Shown: positions 9,800 to 19,317, numbered from the stretch's first letter. The stretch is DNA of 64,000 bases from Affinundibacterium flavidum (GCF_014284175.1 NZ_JACOGA010000008.1:124001-188000); one strand, 5' to 3'. Numbers and translations: made by a program. Notes: generated by a model not told the origin, from the letters alone.

Positions 9800-9982
9800 A
9801 TGACCACGAATACCAACATCATCAACAATCAATCCAGTACGTCACCGCTAACAACCGTCGACGCAACTATCGTAGATATCAATTCTACTGCTACCACTCC
9901 TGAAGCCACCACAACAATCAAGCCAGAAAAAACTGGCTCAACATGTTGCGGTTTTTGCGATTCACAAAACAGCAGATCGTAA
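9800..9982 (+). CDS. Small Thr/Asn-rich ORF with C-terminal CCGFC motif
   Basis: I do not recognise this 60-aa ORF. It has a plausible ribosome binding site (CAGGGA about 7 nt before the ATG), stands alone after a terminator, and is followed by the metallophosphoesterase 94 nt downstream. The sequence is low-complexity, rich in Thr, Ser, Asn and Ile, and has no signal peptide or membrane segment. The last quarter carries all its cysteines, in TCCGFCDSQNS. Clustered cysteines at the end of a short polar peptide could bind a metal or be a modified-peptide core, but no modifying enzyme lies nearby. It could also be a chance ORF. Confidence 0.45.
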   Translation: MTTNTNIINNQSSTSPLTTVDATIVDINSTATTPEATTTIKPEKTGSTCCGFCDSQNSRS

Positions 9983-10026
9983 ACATCGCCAGATTATTCA
10001 TCATCGAGGATCAGCACGCTGCACAG

Positions 10027-10060
10027 GCGAAGGGGTAAAATATCGTATTCCCCCTTTCGC
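10027..10060. other. Hairpin upstream of the metallophosphoesterase gene
   Basis: GCGAAGGGG (10027-10035) pairs with CCCCCTTTCGC (10050-10060) with one bulged base and a 14-nt loop. No T-run follows, so this is not a typical terminator. It lies 17 nt before the downstream start and could be a 5'-UTR hairpin or processing site. Confidence 0.4.
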
Positions 10061-10076
10061 TTACTGGCCTTGTTTG

Positions 10077-11069
10077 ATGACCATTTCTTTAGCTCGCACC
10101 GCGCCCCTTCATAGTGCTGCTACCTTCGGCGCATTAGCCTATTCGACATTTTTGTTGTTACCGCTATGGTTACCGCAAACTTCATACGCCGACGAAAAAT
10201 CTAATACACCACAGACCCGCAATCGGGTGACAAAACCAGAGCTCACATTAAAAGATAGTAGTGTCACTCTGTACGCCGCCGGAGATATTGCTGATTGTCG
10301 CAAAACGCCGCCAGAACAAAGCATGGCTGCGCGCACCGCCGACTTAGTCGATGCCGCGCTCACTCAAGATAAAAATGCCAACGCACTTACCTTGGGCGAC
10401 AATACCTATCCCATAGGCAAACCCGAAGAGTTTCGCGAATGCTATGACAAAACCTGGGGTAAATTCAAAACTCGTACACTACCTTCCCCTGGCAATCACG
10501 ATTACGGTGTTCCTATGGCGGCGGGTTACTACAACTATTTCGATGAACTAGCTGGTACAGAACGACGTGGCTATTACCAAAAGAAATTGGGTAACTGGCT
10601 AATCCTGTCTTTAAACAGCAATATCAAAGCACAAGCCATGCAAGCGCAATTGCAGTGGCTAAAAAATACGCTAAAAGAATACCAAGGCAAGTGCGTGCTA
10701 GCGTTCTGGCATCACCCTGTCGTGTCTTCTGGTGCCCATGGCAATCAGAGCGTGATGCAAGACGCCTGGACCATCTTGGCCGACGCGAAAGCCGATCTCA
10801 TCTTAAGTAGCCATGATCATCACTACGAACGCTTTACTGCTCTGAACGCGCAAGGATTACCGGATCCCAAGAACGGCATACCCAGCTTTGTAGTCGGAAC
10901 GGGTGGTGCTAATTTGACCCCACTCTTCTTGATCAAAAATGGCAGTGCATTCCGCCAAAATGAACAACATGGCGTTTTAAAACTGCAATTACATACAAGT
11001 ACTTATCAATGGGAATTTGTTAGCAGCACCCATAAAGTGCTGGATCGTGGACAAGCAAATTGTCACTAA
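10077..11069 (+). CDS. Exported metallophosphoesterase (calcineurin-like)
   Basis: This is a dinuclear metal phosphatase/phosphodiesterase of the purple acid phosphatase-like group. The metal-binding blocks appear in order, numbered from a possible TTG start at 10074: GDIADC (Asp71), LTLGDN (108-110), PGNHDYG (GNHD 140-143), FWHHP (213-214) and SSHDHHYERF (about 245-254). An N-terminal hydrophobic stretch ending near SYADEKS is a probable signal peptide, placing it in the periplasm. I prefer the ATG at 10077 to the adjacent TTG at 10074; no good Shine-Dalgarno is visible for either. It stands apart from the next operon. The substrate is not predictable from sequence. Confidence 0.9.
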   Translation: MTISLARTAPLHSAATFGALAYSTFLLLPLWLPQTSYADEKSNTPQTRNRVTKPELTLKDSSVTLYAAGDIADCRKTPPEQSMAARTADLVDAALTQDKNANALTLGDNTYPIGKPEEFRECYDKTWGKFKTRTLPSPGNHDYGVPMAAGYYNYFDELAGTERRGYYQKKLGNWLILSLNSNIKAQAMQAQLQWLKNTLKEYQGKCVLAFWHHPVVSSGAHGNQSVMQDAWTILADAKADLILSSHDHHYERFTALNAQGLPDPKNGIPSFVVGTGGANLTPLFLIKNGSAFRQNEQHGVLKLQLHTSTYQWEFVSSTHKVLDRGQANCH

Positions 11070-11208
11070 AAAAACACACTCTGCCATTCCCCCTTCAACA
11101 ACTACGATGAAATAATTTTTTCGTTCAGGATTTTATCTATTTAACAATTCAATCATGTTATGATTCTTGGCTCCTAATTCCTGAAATCGCCATCTTTACG
11201 GAGCCAAG

Positions 11209-12432
11209 ATGTCTGCAGAACTGCATGATCAAACCAGTAATCCCCCGCCTCCAGAGACGCAGGCAGAAGCACAGGTAGAACTACAATCACCATTGATACT
11301 CACGCCACAAGATCTGACGATACCACCAGATTTAGATCAACTAGCCTCTCGTGTTTATCAACCGCAATTCACCGGTAGCGGGAAAGAATATTTTAAGATT
11401 TGGATCGTCAATCTCTGTCTAACGCTCATGACATTGGGTGTTTACTCGGCGTGGGCGAAAGTCAGGCGCTTACAATATTTTGATCGCAACACCCAGTTCG
11501 CGGGTAGTGTTTTCAATTTTCATGGCGATCCGAAAGTGATTTTACGTGGCCGTATAGTCGCCGCGATTTTGCTATTCCTATATCACTATGTATTTGGCTT
11601 ATCCAAGAATTTTGCCATCGTCTTTGCCTGCCTATTATTCCTCGCCATTCCCTGGATGATGCGCAGTGCTTTACGCTTCCGTCTGCGCAACACCAGCTAC
11701 CGCGGTCTGCGTTTTGATTTTGATGGCAAGCTCGGCGTCGCCTACGCCACTTATCTGCCGGTTGCGATGGTATTTATTTTGCCTGCCTTGGTCGCTGTAC
11801 TGGCTCCCTTGAGTTGGTATGTTGTGCTTCCCGGCCTCTTGTATTTGCTATGGCCTTGGTTACATGCCCGCATGAAACGTTATCAACATGGGAATATCGT
11901 CTATGGTCAACAACATACACGATCTGATTTGGGTGATTCTGCTTTTATCTGGCCGTATTTTCTCACTGGCCTTTATGTTTTTCTGGTTATGATCGTTGCG
12001 GGGTTCTTAGTAGCGATAGTTTCAGGTTTGGCGGGTAAGATCGGAAATAGCAGCGCAATTTATGCATATTTACTTCCAATCTTGAGCGCGATGCTCATAG
12101 GATTTCTCGTGTATTGCGTACTCGGCCCCTTCCTGCAAACAAAAATATGGAATCGCAGTTGGGATAACACGCGACTCGATGGTATGCGCTTTAACGCCAC
12201 TATGTCCGCCTGGAGCTATACCAGACTGCAAACCATCAACACGATTTTGACGATACTCAGCTTTGGCCTATACCGTCCATTTGCCGTCGTGCGTAGTTAT
12301 GAATACCGCTTACAGCACATGGAAATCATTGCAAACGATACCGATTTCGATACACAAAAAATTCAAAACGAAAGTGAAACTGCTGCCGCTGAGAGTTCCG
12401 CTGAATTTCTTGGTTTTGATCTTTCTTGGTAA
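11209..12432 (+). CDS. YjgN family (DUF898) multi-pass membrane protein
   Basis: The 407-aa protein has a polar Pro/Glu-rich N-terminus (about 55 residues) followed by several hydrophobic segments, two of which lie around the repeated basic GVYSAWAKVRRLQYF and FGLYRPFAVVRSYEYRL sequences typical of DUF898/YjgN proteins. It is an inner-membrane protein of unknown function. GGAG 5 nt before the ATG supports the start. The stop is 32 nt from the downstream M48 peptidase gene; this YjgN-M48 pairing is seen in other proteobacteria, and the two products probably work together in envelope quality control, which is an inference. Confidence 0.9.
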   Translation: MSAELHDQTSNPPPPETQAEAQVELQSPLILTPQDLTIPPDLDQLASRVYQPQFTGSGKEYFKIWIVNLCLTLMTLGVYSAWAKVRRLQYFDRNTQFAGSVFNFHGDPKVILRGRIVAAILLFLYHYVFGLSKNFAIVFACLLFLAIPWMMRSALRFRLRNTSYRGLRFDFDGKLGVAYATYLPVAMVFILPALVAVLAPLSWYVVLPGLLYLLWPWLHARMKRYQHGNIVYGQQHTRSDLGDSAFIWPYFLTGLYVFLVMIVAGFLVAIVSGLAGKIGNSSAIYAYLLPILSAMLIGFLVYCVLGPFLQTKIWNRSWDNTRLDGMRFNATMSAWSYTRLQTINTILTILSFGLYRPFAVVRSYEYRLQHMEIIANDTDFDTQKIQNESETAAAESSAEFLGFDLSW

Positions 12433-12464
12433 GTGTTCAAGATCAGAAAAAATAAGGACAAAAG

Positions 12465-13553
12465 ATGATTAACGCCAACTTCTTCAATGCTCAGCGCAGT
12501 CAATTAATTGCCAGCACGCTGACGATTGATCCCCATCAGATCGCGGTGCATTCCGAACTCGCCCAAAGAAATTTTTCACGTGCGCAAACTCAGGTCGCAG
12601 AACCTTATGAAAATGCGCCTTTGATTCTGCAATTTAATGATGGCTCACACTGCGAAATACATGATCCTCAAGACAAAAATACGATACTGACGTTACTGAA
12701 TTATCAGGCTTCGAGAATCGAGCGTTGGCAAGCCAATTGGAAAATCGCAATCTTAGCAATTGTACTGGTCATGAGTTTATTCTATGCGGTCTATCGCTAC
12801 GGTGGACCATGGATCGCCAAGCTCGTCGCGCCTTCCATTCCGCAATCAGCAGATAATTACTTAGGCCAACAAGCGCAAACATTTTTAGGCACTGGTTACT
12901 TTACTCCGACGGAAACTAGCGATCCGCAATACACTCAAATTGTCATGGTGTTTCGCGGCATTAAACCTGCCTCACCACGCATTCCACTTACGCTGGAAAT
13001 GCGGGCAAGTCCCAGGATAGGGCCGAATGCTTTGGCTTTACCGAACGGTACAATCTATGTGACAGACGAGATGTATGCACTGTTATCAAAGTTTGATAAA
13101 GCAAAAGATGCGACGCTAAGCAAGGCTGGTGAACAAGAATTGGCCGGTTTATTGGCACATGAAATCGCCCATGTGGAGCTGCGCCACAGCATGCATAATC
13201 TAGTGCAAACCTCGTTGATGACCGTGCTTGTGGGTTCTATGATTGGGGATTTTAGTTCCATCGCTGCGACTGCTGGCAGTACTGTACTGGGTGCACAGTA
13301 TTCACAAGAGAAAGAAAGTGAAGCGGATGAATATGCAATTCAACTTTTGAAATCAAAAGGAATATCCCCTATCCATATGGCGCATTTATTTGAGGCTTTA
13401 GAAAAGTACTCCGCTGCAAAAAAAGGCGATCTACTGCCCGCTTGGTTTGATAATTCTATTGATGATTTCTTGTCAAGCCATCCACCGACCAAACAGCGCA
13501 TTCAAAGATTTAAGCAAGCGGCGAATGCACCGTCATCTGACACCTTGCACTAA
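12465..13553 (+). CDS. M48 family membrane-bound zinc metallopeptidase
   Basis: The 362-aa protein has a cytoplasmic head of about 90 residues, one membrane segment (about 91-110, NWKIAILAIVLVMSLFYAVY) and a catalytic domain. The zinc motif HEIAH is at 232-236 and the third ligand probably lies in SEADEY (E286). The overall plan resembles HtpX/BepA-type M48 enzymes, which degrade or assemble membrane proteins. AAGGAC precedes the ATG. It is second in a two-gene unit after yjgN. Catalytic residues are intact; the substrate is unknown. Confidence 0.93.
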   Translation: MINANFFNAQRSQLIASTLTIDPHQIAVHSELAQRNFSRAQTQVAEPYENAPLILQFNDGSHCEIHDPQDKNTILTLLNYQASRIERWQANWKIAILAIVLVMSLFYAVYRYGGPWIAKLVAPSIPQSADNYLGQQAQTFLGTGYFTPTETSDPQYTQIVMVFRGIKPASPRIPLTLEMRASPRIGPNALALPNGTIYVTDEMYALLSKFDKAKDATLSKAGEQELAGLLAHEIAHVELRHSMHNLVQTSLMTVLVGSMIGDFSSIAATAGSTVLGAQYSQEKESEADEYAIQLLKSKGISPIHMAHLFEALEKYSAAKKGDLLPAWFDNSIDDFLSSHPPTKQRIQRFKQAANAPSSDTLH

Positions 13554-13574
13554 AAAATAGACTCTCTCAGGCAC

Positions 13575-13604
13575 GCTCGCTAGAAAAAAGTTACACTAGC
13601 GGGC
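13575..13604. other. Inverted repeat abutting the DMT transporter start codon
   Basis: GCTCGCTAG (13575-13583) and CTAGCGGGC (13596-13604) are inverted copies with one mismatch, 12 nt apart. The right arm ends one base before the ATG at 13606 and would cover the translation start region if it forms in mRNA. No T-run follows, so it is not a standard terminator. Confidence 0.45.
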
Positions 13605-13605
13605 T

Positions 13606-14499
13606 ATGCCATCTTCACTACTCTTTATTATCGCCTCATTGATCTGGGGCTCGACCTTTTGGGCCATCACACAACAACTGGGTGAAGTCGCACCCGCCGT
13701 ATCCGTTGCTTACCGTTTTGGCTTGGCTTCATTGACCTTGTTTGTCTGGTGCCTATTGCGCAAAGACAAATTAGGTATATCGTGGAAGCTGCATAAATGG
13801 CTAGCTTTACAAGGCTTCTTTACTTTTTCGCTCAGTTATCTCTGCACTTATTCTTCAGAACAATATCTGGTGTCGGCTTTGGTAGCGGTACTATTTTCTT
13901 TGATGGTGATTTGGTCTCCCATCACCGAAAGAATTTTCTTTCACAAACCACTTACCTGGCGTATTTGGGGCGCGGCCTTTGTCTCAATTACCGGCGTGGT
14001 TCTGCTATTTTTTCCCGCGCTCAAAAGCAATTGGGAAGAAACCCATACTGGGCATGATACCCACTTCTTACTGGGCTTGGGATTAGCTTTGACAGCTACG
14101 CTGGCTAGCACCTTTGGCAATCTGGTGGTGGTCAAAGTTCGCCAACAAAATCAAAACGTCTTATTGACCATGGCATGGGCGATGGCTTGGGGCACTCTTT
14201 GGGTCAGCTTATTTGTGATCATTACAGGGCAGCCCTGGAGCCTACCTGTCACAGTCAATTACTGGCTGTCTTTGATTTATTTATCCTTATTTGGCTCGGT
14301 GATCGCATTTGCCTGTTACTTCACTTTAATCCACAGGATCGGGGCGCAGAAGACTGTGTTCATTGGCGTCATTACACCAATTATCTCGGTACTACTATCA
14401 ATTAAATTAGAAAACTATCAACCTGGCTGGATAGAATGGCTGGGCATGGTGTTTTGCCTGAGTGGCGTCGTGTGGGCATTGCGCGGTGGTCGCCAATAA
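13606..14499 (+). CDS. EamA/DMT family transporter
   Basis: The 297-aa protein has about ten hydrophobic segments in two EamA repeats, starting with the IIASLIWGSTFWAI motif typical of the drug/metabolite transporter superfamily. Such proteins are inner-membrane exporters or exchangers of amino acids, nucleotides or other metabolites. The start ATG is preceded by the inverted repeat at 13575-13604 rather than by a clear ribosome binding site. The gene stands alone between the M48 peptidase and the histidine kinase. The substrate cannot be deduced. Confidence 0.92.
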   Translation: MPSSLLFIIASLIWGSTFWAITQQLGEVAPAVSVAYRFGLASLTLFVWCLLRKDKLGISWKLHKWLALQGFFTFSLSYLCTYSSEQYLVSALVAVLFSLMVIWSPITERIFFHKPLTWRIWGAAFVSITGVVLLFFPALKSNWEETHTGHDTHFLLGLGLALTATLASTFGNLVVVKVRQQNQNVLLTMAWAMAWGTLWVSLFVIITGQPWSLPVTVNYWLSLIYLSLFGSVIAFACYFTLIHRIGAQKTVFIGVITPIISVLLSIKLENYQPGWIEWLGMVFCLSGVVWALRGGRQ

Positions 14500-14812
14500 A
14501 ACGAAACTTCATTAACGATCTCAGGTGAGCAGGCATCTTTAACATTTGATGCTTATTCTGTCCTATGCCACTTAGAGGGCGCGCCTTCGCAATAAAGCCC
14601 TAGCTAGCACAATTTACCCAAGTCGTAAATTTACTAGCGTTTATATTTGATATTGATTTTTGATTAAATCATCTGTCATCCCAAAACCACAATCAAAAAC
14701 AACTAGCCGCAGTCTTCATCAACAGGCTATTTTTTGAGTTATGCTTGTGTATCGATGCATATCATTTATCCTGTAAGTTCTATGCACAGGATCAGCAACC
14801 ACGGCGAATCAC
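14500..14812. other. Non-coding gap, 313 bp
   Basis: No gene or RNA recognised. A weak GCATC/GATGC hairpin (14533-14552) and a weak 5-bp stem TAGCC/GGCTA followed by TTTTT (about 14704-14737) are present; either could be a poor terminator of the DMT gene. The rest is AT-rich and presumably carries the promoter of the histidine kinase gene. Confidence 0.4.
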
Positions 14813-16870
14813 ATGAAGAATAAGCTGGCCGTCCCGACAACGGCACATCAGCTCGATCAATATGCTTTATTGGAGCATGGTCGCAGTATGTGTTTAGCCG
14901 GACAGTTCGATCAACTTCAGCTCTTGCTTCAACAAATATCACAAGCATCTTTTAATCCAGAGCAAACGCTATTACTAGAAGTCTTAATGCTCTATCCGGG
15001 CAGTGCATCGCCTCCTCAGAATCACACCAAGCTGCTACAACGGGCCATGAATTTGCACGAGTTAGCACAAGCTTTGGGCAGTGATCTGGCACGTGCCTGG
15101 ATATGGGAAGCGATGCAGCTCATTCAAATTAGCTTGCAATTGCATCATGCGGCGCTACACAGCACAGCCATGGCTGCCGAAATGTTTGAACACTGCGCCC
15201 GGCCGAGAGATGCCATGAGCATGCGCGTTAGTCGTTGTCTGATCATGATACATTGCGAAATGTACCGTGAAGTTATCGCTATGAGCGAGACTCTGCTCAA
15301 ACAACGCGAACTACTGGACACTATCGCTTTAGTCAATTTATTGCGATCTTCAGCTTCTGCTTACTACTTCTTGGGCAATGAAACCGATGGCGATGAGGCC
15401 AAATTAGCTTGGAGTAACTCGCTCAATTTGCATCAAGAATGTCTAAGAATTGCACAACAGGCGCGGATAGATAAATTTATCTTAATCTCGCATACCAATA
15501 TCGCGGTGCTGAGTGCGTCACTAGGCATGCGCAAAGAAACCAATGAACATCTTTTGTATGTCGAGGGCATGCAAGGTCTGGCGGAAAGTATCAATATCAG
15601 CTGGTCGTATTGGATACGCTATTGCGAAATACTATTGCTGTGTCAAGGTGCGGAATTCAATCACGGCTGGCAATTATTATTAGCATTGGCGAATGAATTG
15701 GCTACGGATAATATGGTGACAGCCCCAGTACAAGATGCCGTGTTCAAAAAAATTGTGCGACTGGGCAAACAACGCGGATATTTTGAAATTGCCTTAGACG
15801 CCAGTGAACGTCATTTAGAACTCAGTCGTCAGCGTCGCCATTTACTTTCCAAAACCCTCAGCGATACCATCGATGACGTGATGGCAGTGCCTCACTTGCA
15901 GCAAAAGAATCAAAAATTGAGCCAGCAAGGTTATGCCTTAGAGGCCTCATTAGCACGACGTAACACCGAGTTGAGTCAAGCTTTATCCAAGCTGCAAATC
16001 GAAGTCGATATACGCTCGCAAGCTGAACAAGCCCTACAACGTGCGCATGCTGATTTGGAAGAACAAGTGCGACAACGCACACAAGAATTAGAACAAGCAA
16101 TGCGTCTGGTGATGCGCCAGGAAAAACAATTGGCGCTGAGTCGCTTAGTGGTTGGTGTCGCACATGAAATGAATACGCCGCTGGGGAATGCGACTATTGC
16201 CGCCAGCACGATGCAGCATCTATGTCAAAATTTACTGCTCGATATCAATGGGCCGTCACTTAGTCGCAGTAAATTGCAAAACACATTATCGTCTATCTCA
16301 GAAGGAATTCTATTACTGAGTCGGGCATTAAATACCGCCAGCGAGTTGGTGCAGCGCTTCCGCTCTTTGGCGATAGAACAGCATCAAGAAAGTCTCACCG
16401 AGTACGATGTGTCACATCGCTGCCAGTTACTAATCGAAGGATGGAAGAATCGATTTAGGCAGGCCAAGGTGGAAGTCTATTTACAAAGCCCCACTGGGAT
16501 TAAGCAGATAGGCTACCCAAATGCCTTGTCGCAAGTACTTGATCAATTGATAGACAATGCCATGCGTCATGCTCTACTGACGACGCAAAACCCACAATTA
16601 GATTTCATTCTCAGCGCCGACGAAACTGAGATTTGTATTGAGGTCAGTGACAACGGTTTAGGTATCGCAGACGAGAATTTACAAAGAATTTTCGAGCCCT
16701 TCTTTAGTAAGCAATTAGGGCTAGATGGCATTGGTCTGGGTCTGAGCGTTGTTCACAGTCTCGTCACCGATTTAATGCAAGGAAGAATCAAAGTGGAAAA
16801 CCGTGTCACCTCAGGCCTGAGTGTTGTGATCTCAATTCCTCGAATGACCAAACTACCGCAGCTGAGCTAA
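14813..16870 (+). CDS. Cytoplasmic sensor histidine kinase with N-terminal TPR-like region
   Basis: The 685-aa protein has no membrane segment. Residues 1-340 are helical, with repeated Ala/Leu-rich helices consistent with TPR-type repeats. A coiled coil runs from about 360 to 445 (long Gln/Glu/Arg-rich stretch), followed by a HisKA-like H-box VAHEMNTPLGN (phospho-acceptor H451) and a HATPase domain with N-box DNAMRH (581-586), DNGLGI (613-618) and GIGLGLS (639-645). It is an orphan: no response regulator gene is adjacent. The input is presumably cytoplasmic. Kinase identity is secure; the signal and partner are unknown. Confidence 0.92.
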   Translation: MKNKLAVPTTAHQLDQYALLEHGRSMCLAGQFDQLQLLLQQISQASFNPEQTLLLEVLMLYPGSASPPQNHTKLLQRAMNLHELAQALGSDLARAWIWEAMQLIQISLQLHHAALHSTAMAAEMFEHCARPRDAMSMRVSRCLIMIHCEMYREVIAMSETLLKQRELLDTIALVNLLRSSASAYYFLGNETDGDEAKLAWSNSLNLHQECLRIAQQARIDKFILISHTNIAVLSASLGMRKETNEHLLYVEGMQGLAESINISWSYWIRYCEILLLCQGAEFNHGWQLLLALANELATDNMVTAPVQDAVFKKIVRLGKQRGYFEIALDASERHLELSRQRRHLLSKTLSDTIDDVMAVPHLQQKNQKLSQQGYALEASLARRNTELSQALSKLQIEVDIRSQAEQALQRAHADLEEQVRQRTQELEQAMRLVMRQEKQLALSRLVVGVAHEMNTPLGNATIAASTMQHLCQNLLLDINGPSLSRSKLQNTLSSISEGILLLSRALNTASELVQRFRSLAIEQHQESLTEYDVSHRCQLLIEGWKNRFRQAKVEVYLQSPTGIKQIGYPNALSQVLDQLIDNAMRHALLTTQNPQLDFILSADETEICIEVSDNGLGIADENLQRIFEPFFSKQLGLDGIGLGLSVVHSLVTDLMQGRIKVENRVTSGLSVVISIPRMTKLPQLS

Positions 16871-16927
16871 TACAGCTAGCTCCCGATCTCAAGTACTATT
16901 GGCTCTAAAGTGGAATGCTATTGAATG

Positions 16928-17746
16928 CTACTGATTGCCACCAAACGCCAACTTACGTAACACATGCGCGGCTGCCGCTAAACCAAACGAAGCAGTAACG
17001 ACTATCGATGAACCGAAGCCCGCGCAATTCAAACCAGAAATACCATTTGCTTCAGTATTACCATCGACCGCGCAAGCTTCCGCCGTTTCCGGCATAGTTA
17101 AAGCCTCCATAGAAAATACGGCGTCAATGCCGAATTTACTTTTAGCGCCACGTGGAAAACCAAAATTCTGACGCAAGCGTTTGCGAACCAGCGCTAGCAA
17201 AGGTTCTTGCTCGGTACGGGACAAATCACGGATTTCTATCTTACCCGGATCCGTCTGCCCGCCCGCAGCACCTATCGTGATCAAAGGAATCTGATGTTCG
17301 CGGCAATATGCAATCAAAGCAGTCTTAGCCTTCACGCTATCAATGGCATCGATCACGTAATCAAATCCCTGTTGACCTAGCATCTGCTGCAAATTATCTG
17401 GCTCTATGAATTCTTCGATCTCATGTACCTTACAGTAGGGATTGATAGTAGCGATGCGTTCCGCCAAGGCCGTTACTTTTGCCTTACCCACAGTCAGGCT
17501 GGTTGCCTGAATCTGTCTGTTGATATTCGATTCCGCCACATTGTCCAGGTCGATCATCGTGATGCTGCCAATCGCACTACGGGCTAAAGCTTCAACCACC
17601 CAAGAGCCAACGCCACCAACGCCAATCACACAAATGTGTGCCTGTTGAAAACGTGCCAAGCCTTGCGCACCGTACAAGCGTGCAATGCCACCAAAACGGC
17701 GTTCAAAATCAATGTCTTCGTCAGGAGTAAGCTTGGTTTGTTGCAT
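16928..17746 (-). CDS. tcdA: tRNA threonylcarbamoyladenosine dehydratase TcdA (CsdL)
   Basis: TcdA is an E1-like enzyme that uses ATP to cyclise t6A37 of ANN-decoding tRNAs to ct6A. The 272-aa protein has the nucleotide-binding GVGGVGSW loop (42-49), the conserved SNINRQ motif near residue 73 that holds ATP, and the DAIDSVKAK segment typical of ThiF/MoeB relatives. Its lone position, with no ThiS- or MoaD-like partner next to it, and its C-terminal sequence fit TcdA rather than ThiF or MoeB. It is convergent with the histidine kinase gene. Confidence 0.93.
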   Translation of the reverse strand: MQQTKLTPDEDIDFERRFGGIARLYGAQGLARFQQAHICVIGVGGVGSWVVEALARSAIGSITMIDLDNVAESNINRQIQATSLTVGKAKVTALAERIATINPYCKVHEIEEFIEPDNLQQMLGQQGFDYVIDAIDSVKAKTALIAYCREHQIPLITIGAAGGQTDPGKIEIRDLSRTEQEPLLALVRKRLRQNFGFPRGAKSKFGIDAVFSMEALTMPETAEACAVDGNTEANGISGLNCAGFGSSIVVTASFGLAAAAHVLRKLAFGGNQ

Positions 17747-17993
17747 GAGAATAATTTCTAGTAGGTAATCTTGTATATAAAAAAGACAGCGCAGGATGAT
17801 AGTTCAGACTGATAGCGCAGATTGTGCAAAATTGCCGTCATTTTACAAGCTTCGGGTCAAATTAGCATTGGTGCCTTGATTTCACGCAAGAAGCGCCCTC
17901 AAGAATTCTGCGCAAATCCCTAGAATGGGGGATAATTTTCTTTTCGTACCAACCCTCGGTACTTCCTCAACAAACTCTGAGAATTAAGCAACC

Positions 17994-18530
17994 ATGGATA
18001 TCCTATTTGCAAGCGCTCCCGGCTTCGATCAGCCTCTGGCAGTTCTCAAACATTGCCATGACCGCATCCGCAAGCAACTCGCTACCTTAGAAAAACTACT
18101 ACCGCATTTGCAAAAAAATGGTGCTGATGCCGAAGCTCAAAAAGCGGTACTAGCAGTATTGAAATACTTCCAAAATGCAGCGCCCTTGCATCATGATGAT
18201 GAGGAAATCGATTTGCTGCCTGAACTCCAGCGCACCGCAACCGATGCCGATGCTGACTTGCTAGCAGCGACACTGCCTAAAATACTGCAACAACATGGGC
18301 AAATGGCGGATCAATGGCGCCGTCTGGAAGCGCAATTAAGTAGAATCGCGGATGGTAGTTCGGCCGCGCTCAGTAGTGAGGATGTCAGCCAATTTCAAGC
18401 GCTGTATCAAGAACACATGCAGATTGAAGAAACCCAGATTGCACCGATGGCAATGCGTTTATTTAATCCCGCTCAGATGCACAAACTGGGACTAGCGATG
18501 CAGGCAAGACGTGGCATTAATGCTCTCTAA
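17994..18530 (+). CDS. Hemerythrin domain-containing protein
   Basis: The 178-aa protein is a four-helix bundle of the hemerythrin/HHE family. Candidate di-iron ligands are H20/H22, H66-H67 with DDEE following, E71, H101, and H141 with E145 (EHMQIEE). Such proteins bind O2 or NO, or protect or sense iron. The start is the ATG at 17994 with no strong ribosome binding site. It lies alone in front of pdxH with a 112-nt gap. The family is well supported; a specific role is not. Confidence 0.88.
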   Translation: MDILFASAPGFDQPLAVLKHCHDRIRKQLATLEKLLPHLQKNGADAEAQKAVLAVLKYFQNAAPLHHDDEEIDLLPELQRTATDADADLLAATLPKILQQHGQMADQWRRLEAQLSRIADGSSAALSSEDVSQFQALYQEHMQIEETQIAPMAMRLFNPAQMHKLGLAMQARRGINAL

Positions 18531-18642
18531 GTCAGGTAAATATCACGCTATCTTTATTCTTACTACGCAAAAAAATCAATTTTCAAACTAGTTGCACACT
18601 TCGTTCTTTACGAAGTTGCCGATTAAATTTCAAGGAAGATGT

Positions 18643-19278
18643 ATGTCTATCGCCAGCCTCAGAAAAGATTATCAACTCGCCAGTCTCGCTGAAACCGATG
18701 TTGCACATGACCCGATTACACAGTTTTCGCACTGGTTTGAACAAGCCTTAAAAGCCGAAGTCGCAGAAGCGAATGCCATGAGTCTATCCACGGTAAACGC
18801 CGAAGGAAGACCTTCTTCGCGCATCGTCTTAATTAAGGAATTTGATCACCGAGGATTTTCTTGGTTCACGAACTACGACAGTCGCAAAGGACTAGAGTTA
18901 TCGCAAAACCGACATGCCGCTCTCTTATTTTTCTGGACTGCGCTCGAACGTCAGGTACGTATTGAAGGCCGTATTCACAAAGTTTCAGAAGAAGACAATG
19001 ATAAATATTTTCACAGCCGCCCTTTAGGTAGTCGTCAAAGTGCTTGCGCATCTGCACAAAGTCAACCGGTTGCAAATCGCCAGCAATTAGAAGACAAACT
19101 AGCCGAAGTCGTCGCGCAATATGGCGATCATCCGCCGCGTCCAGAACATTGGGGTGGCTATCGTTTAGTGCCAGACTTTATTGAATTTTGGCAAGGCCGT
19201 AGCTCGCGCCTGCATGACAGAATCGCCTACACAAGGCAAGCCGACGACACCTGGGTGATCTCACGCTTGCAGCCGTAA
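18643..19278 (+). CDS. pdxH: Pyridoxamine 5'-phosphate oxidase
   Basis: PdxH uses FMN and O2 to make pyridoxal 5'-phosphate from PNP or PMP, the last step of vitamin B6 synthesis and salvage. The 211-aa product has the FMN-binding [12 protein letters not shown] and NYDSRKG segments, the RPLGSR motif, and the C-terminal [15 protein letters not shown] signature. A longer frame from a TTG at 18592 exists, but AAGGAAG about 6 nt before the ATG at 18643 fixes the start. It is convergent with the MsrA-like gene, separated by a bidirectional terminator. Confidence 0.96.
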   Translation: MSIASLRKDYQLASLAETDVAHDPITQFSHWFEQALKAEVAEANAMSLSTVNAEGRPSSRIVLIKEFDHRGFSWFTNYDSRKGLELSQNRHAALLFFWTALERQVRIEGRIHKVSEEDNDKYFHSRPLGSRQSACASAQSQPVANRQQLEDKLAEVVAQYGDHPPRPEHWGGYRLVPDFIEFWQGRSSRLHDRIAYTRQADDTWVISRLQP

Positions 19279-19317
19279 AGAGAATCAAAACGGTTCCCCG
19301 TTGAGAAAGAGAAAAGG

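Noticed and set aside
14704..14737. Terminator after the first DMT gene
   Set aside because: Only a 5-bp stem precedes the T-run and the site is more than 200 nt from the stop codon; too weak to call.
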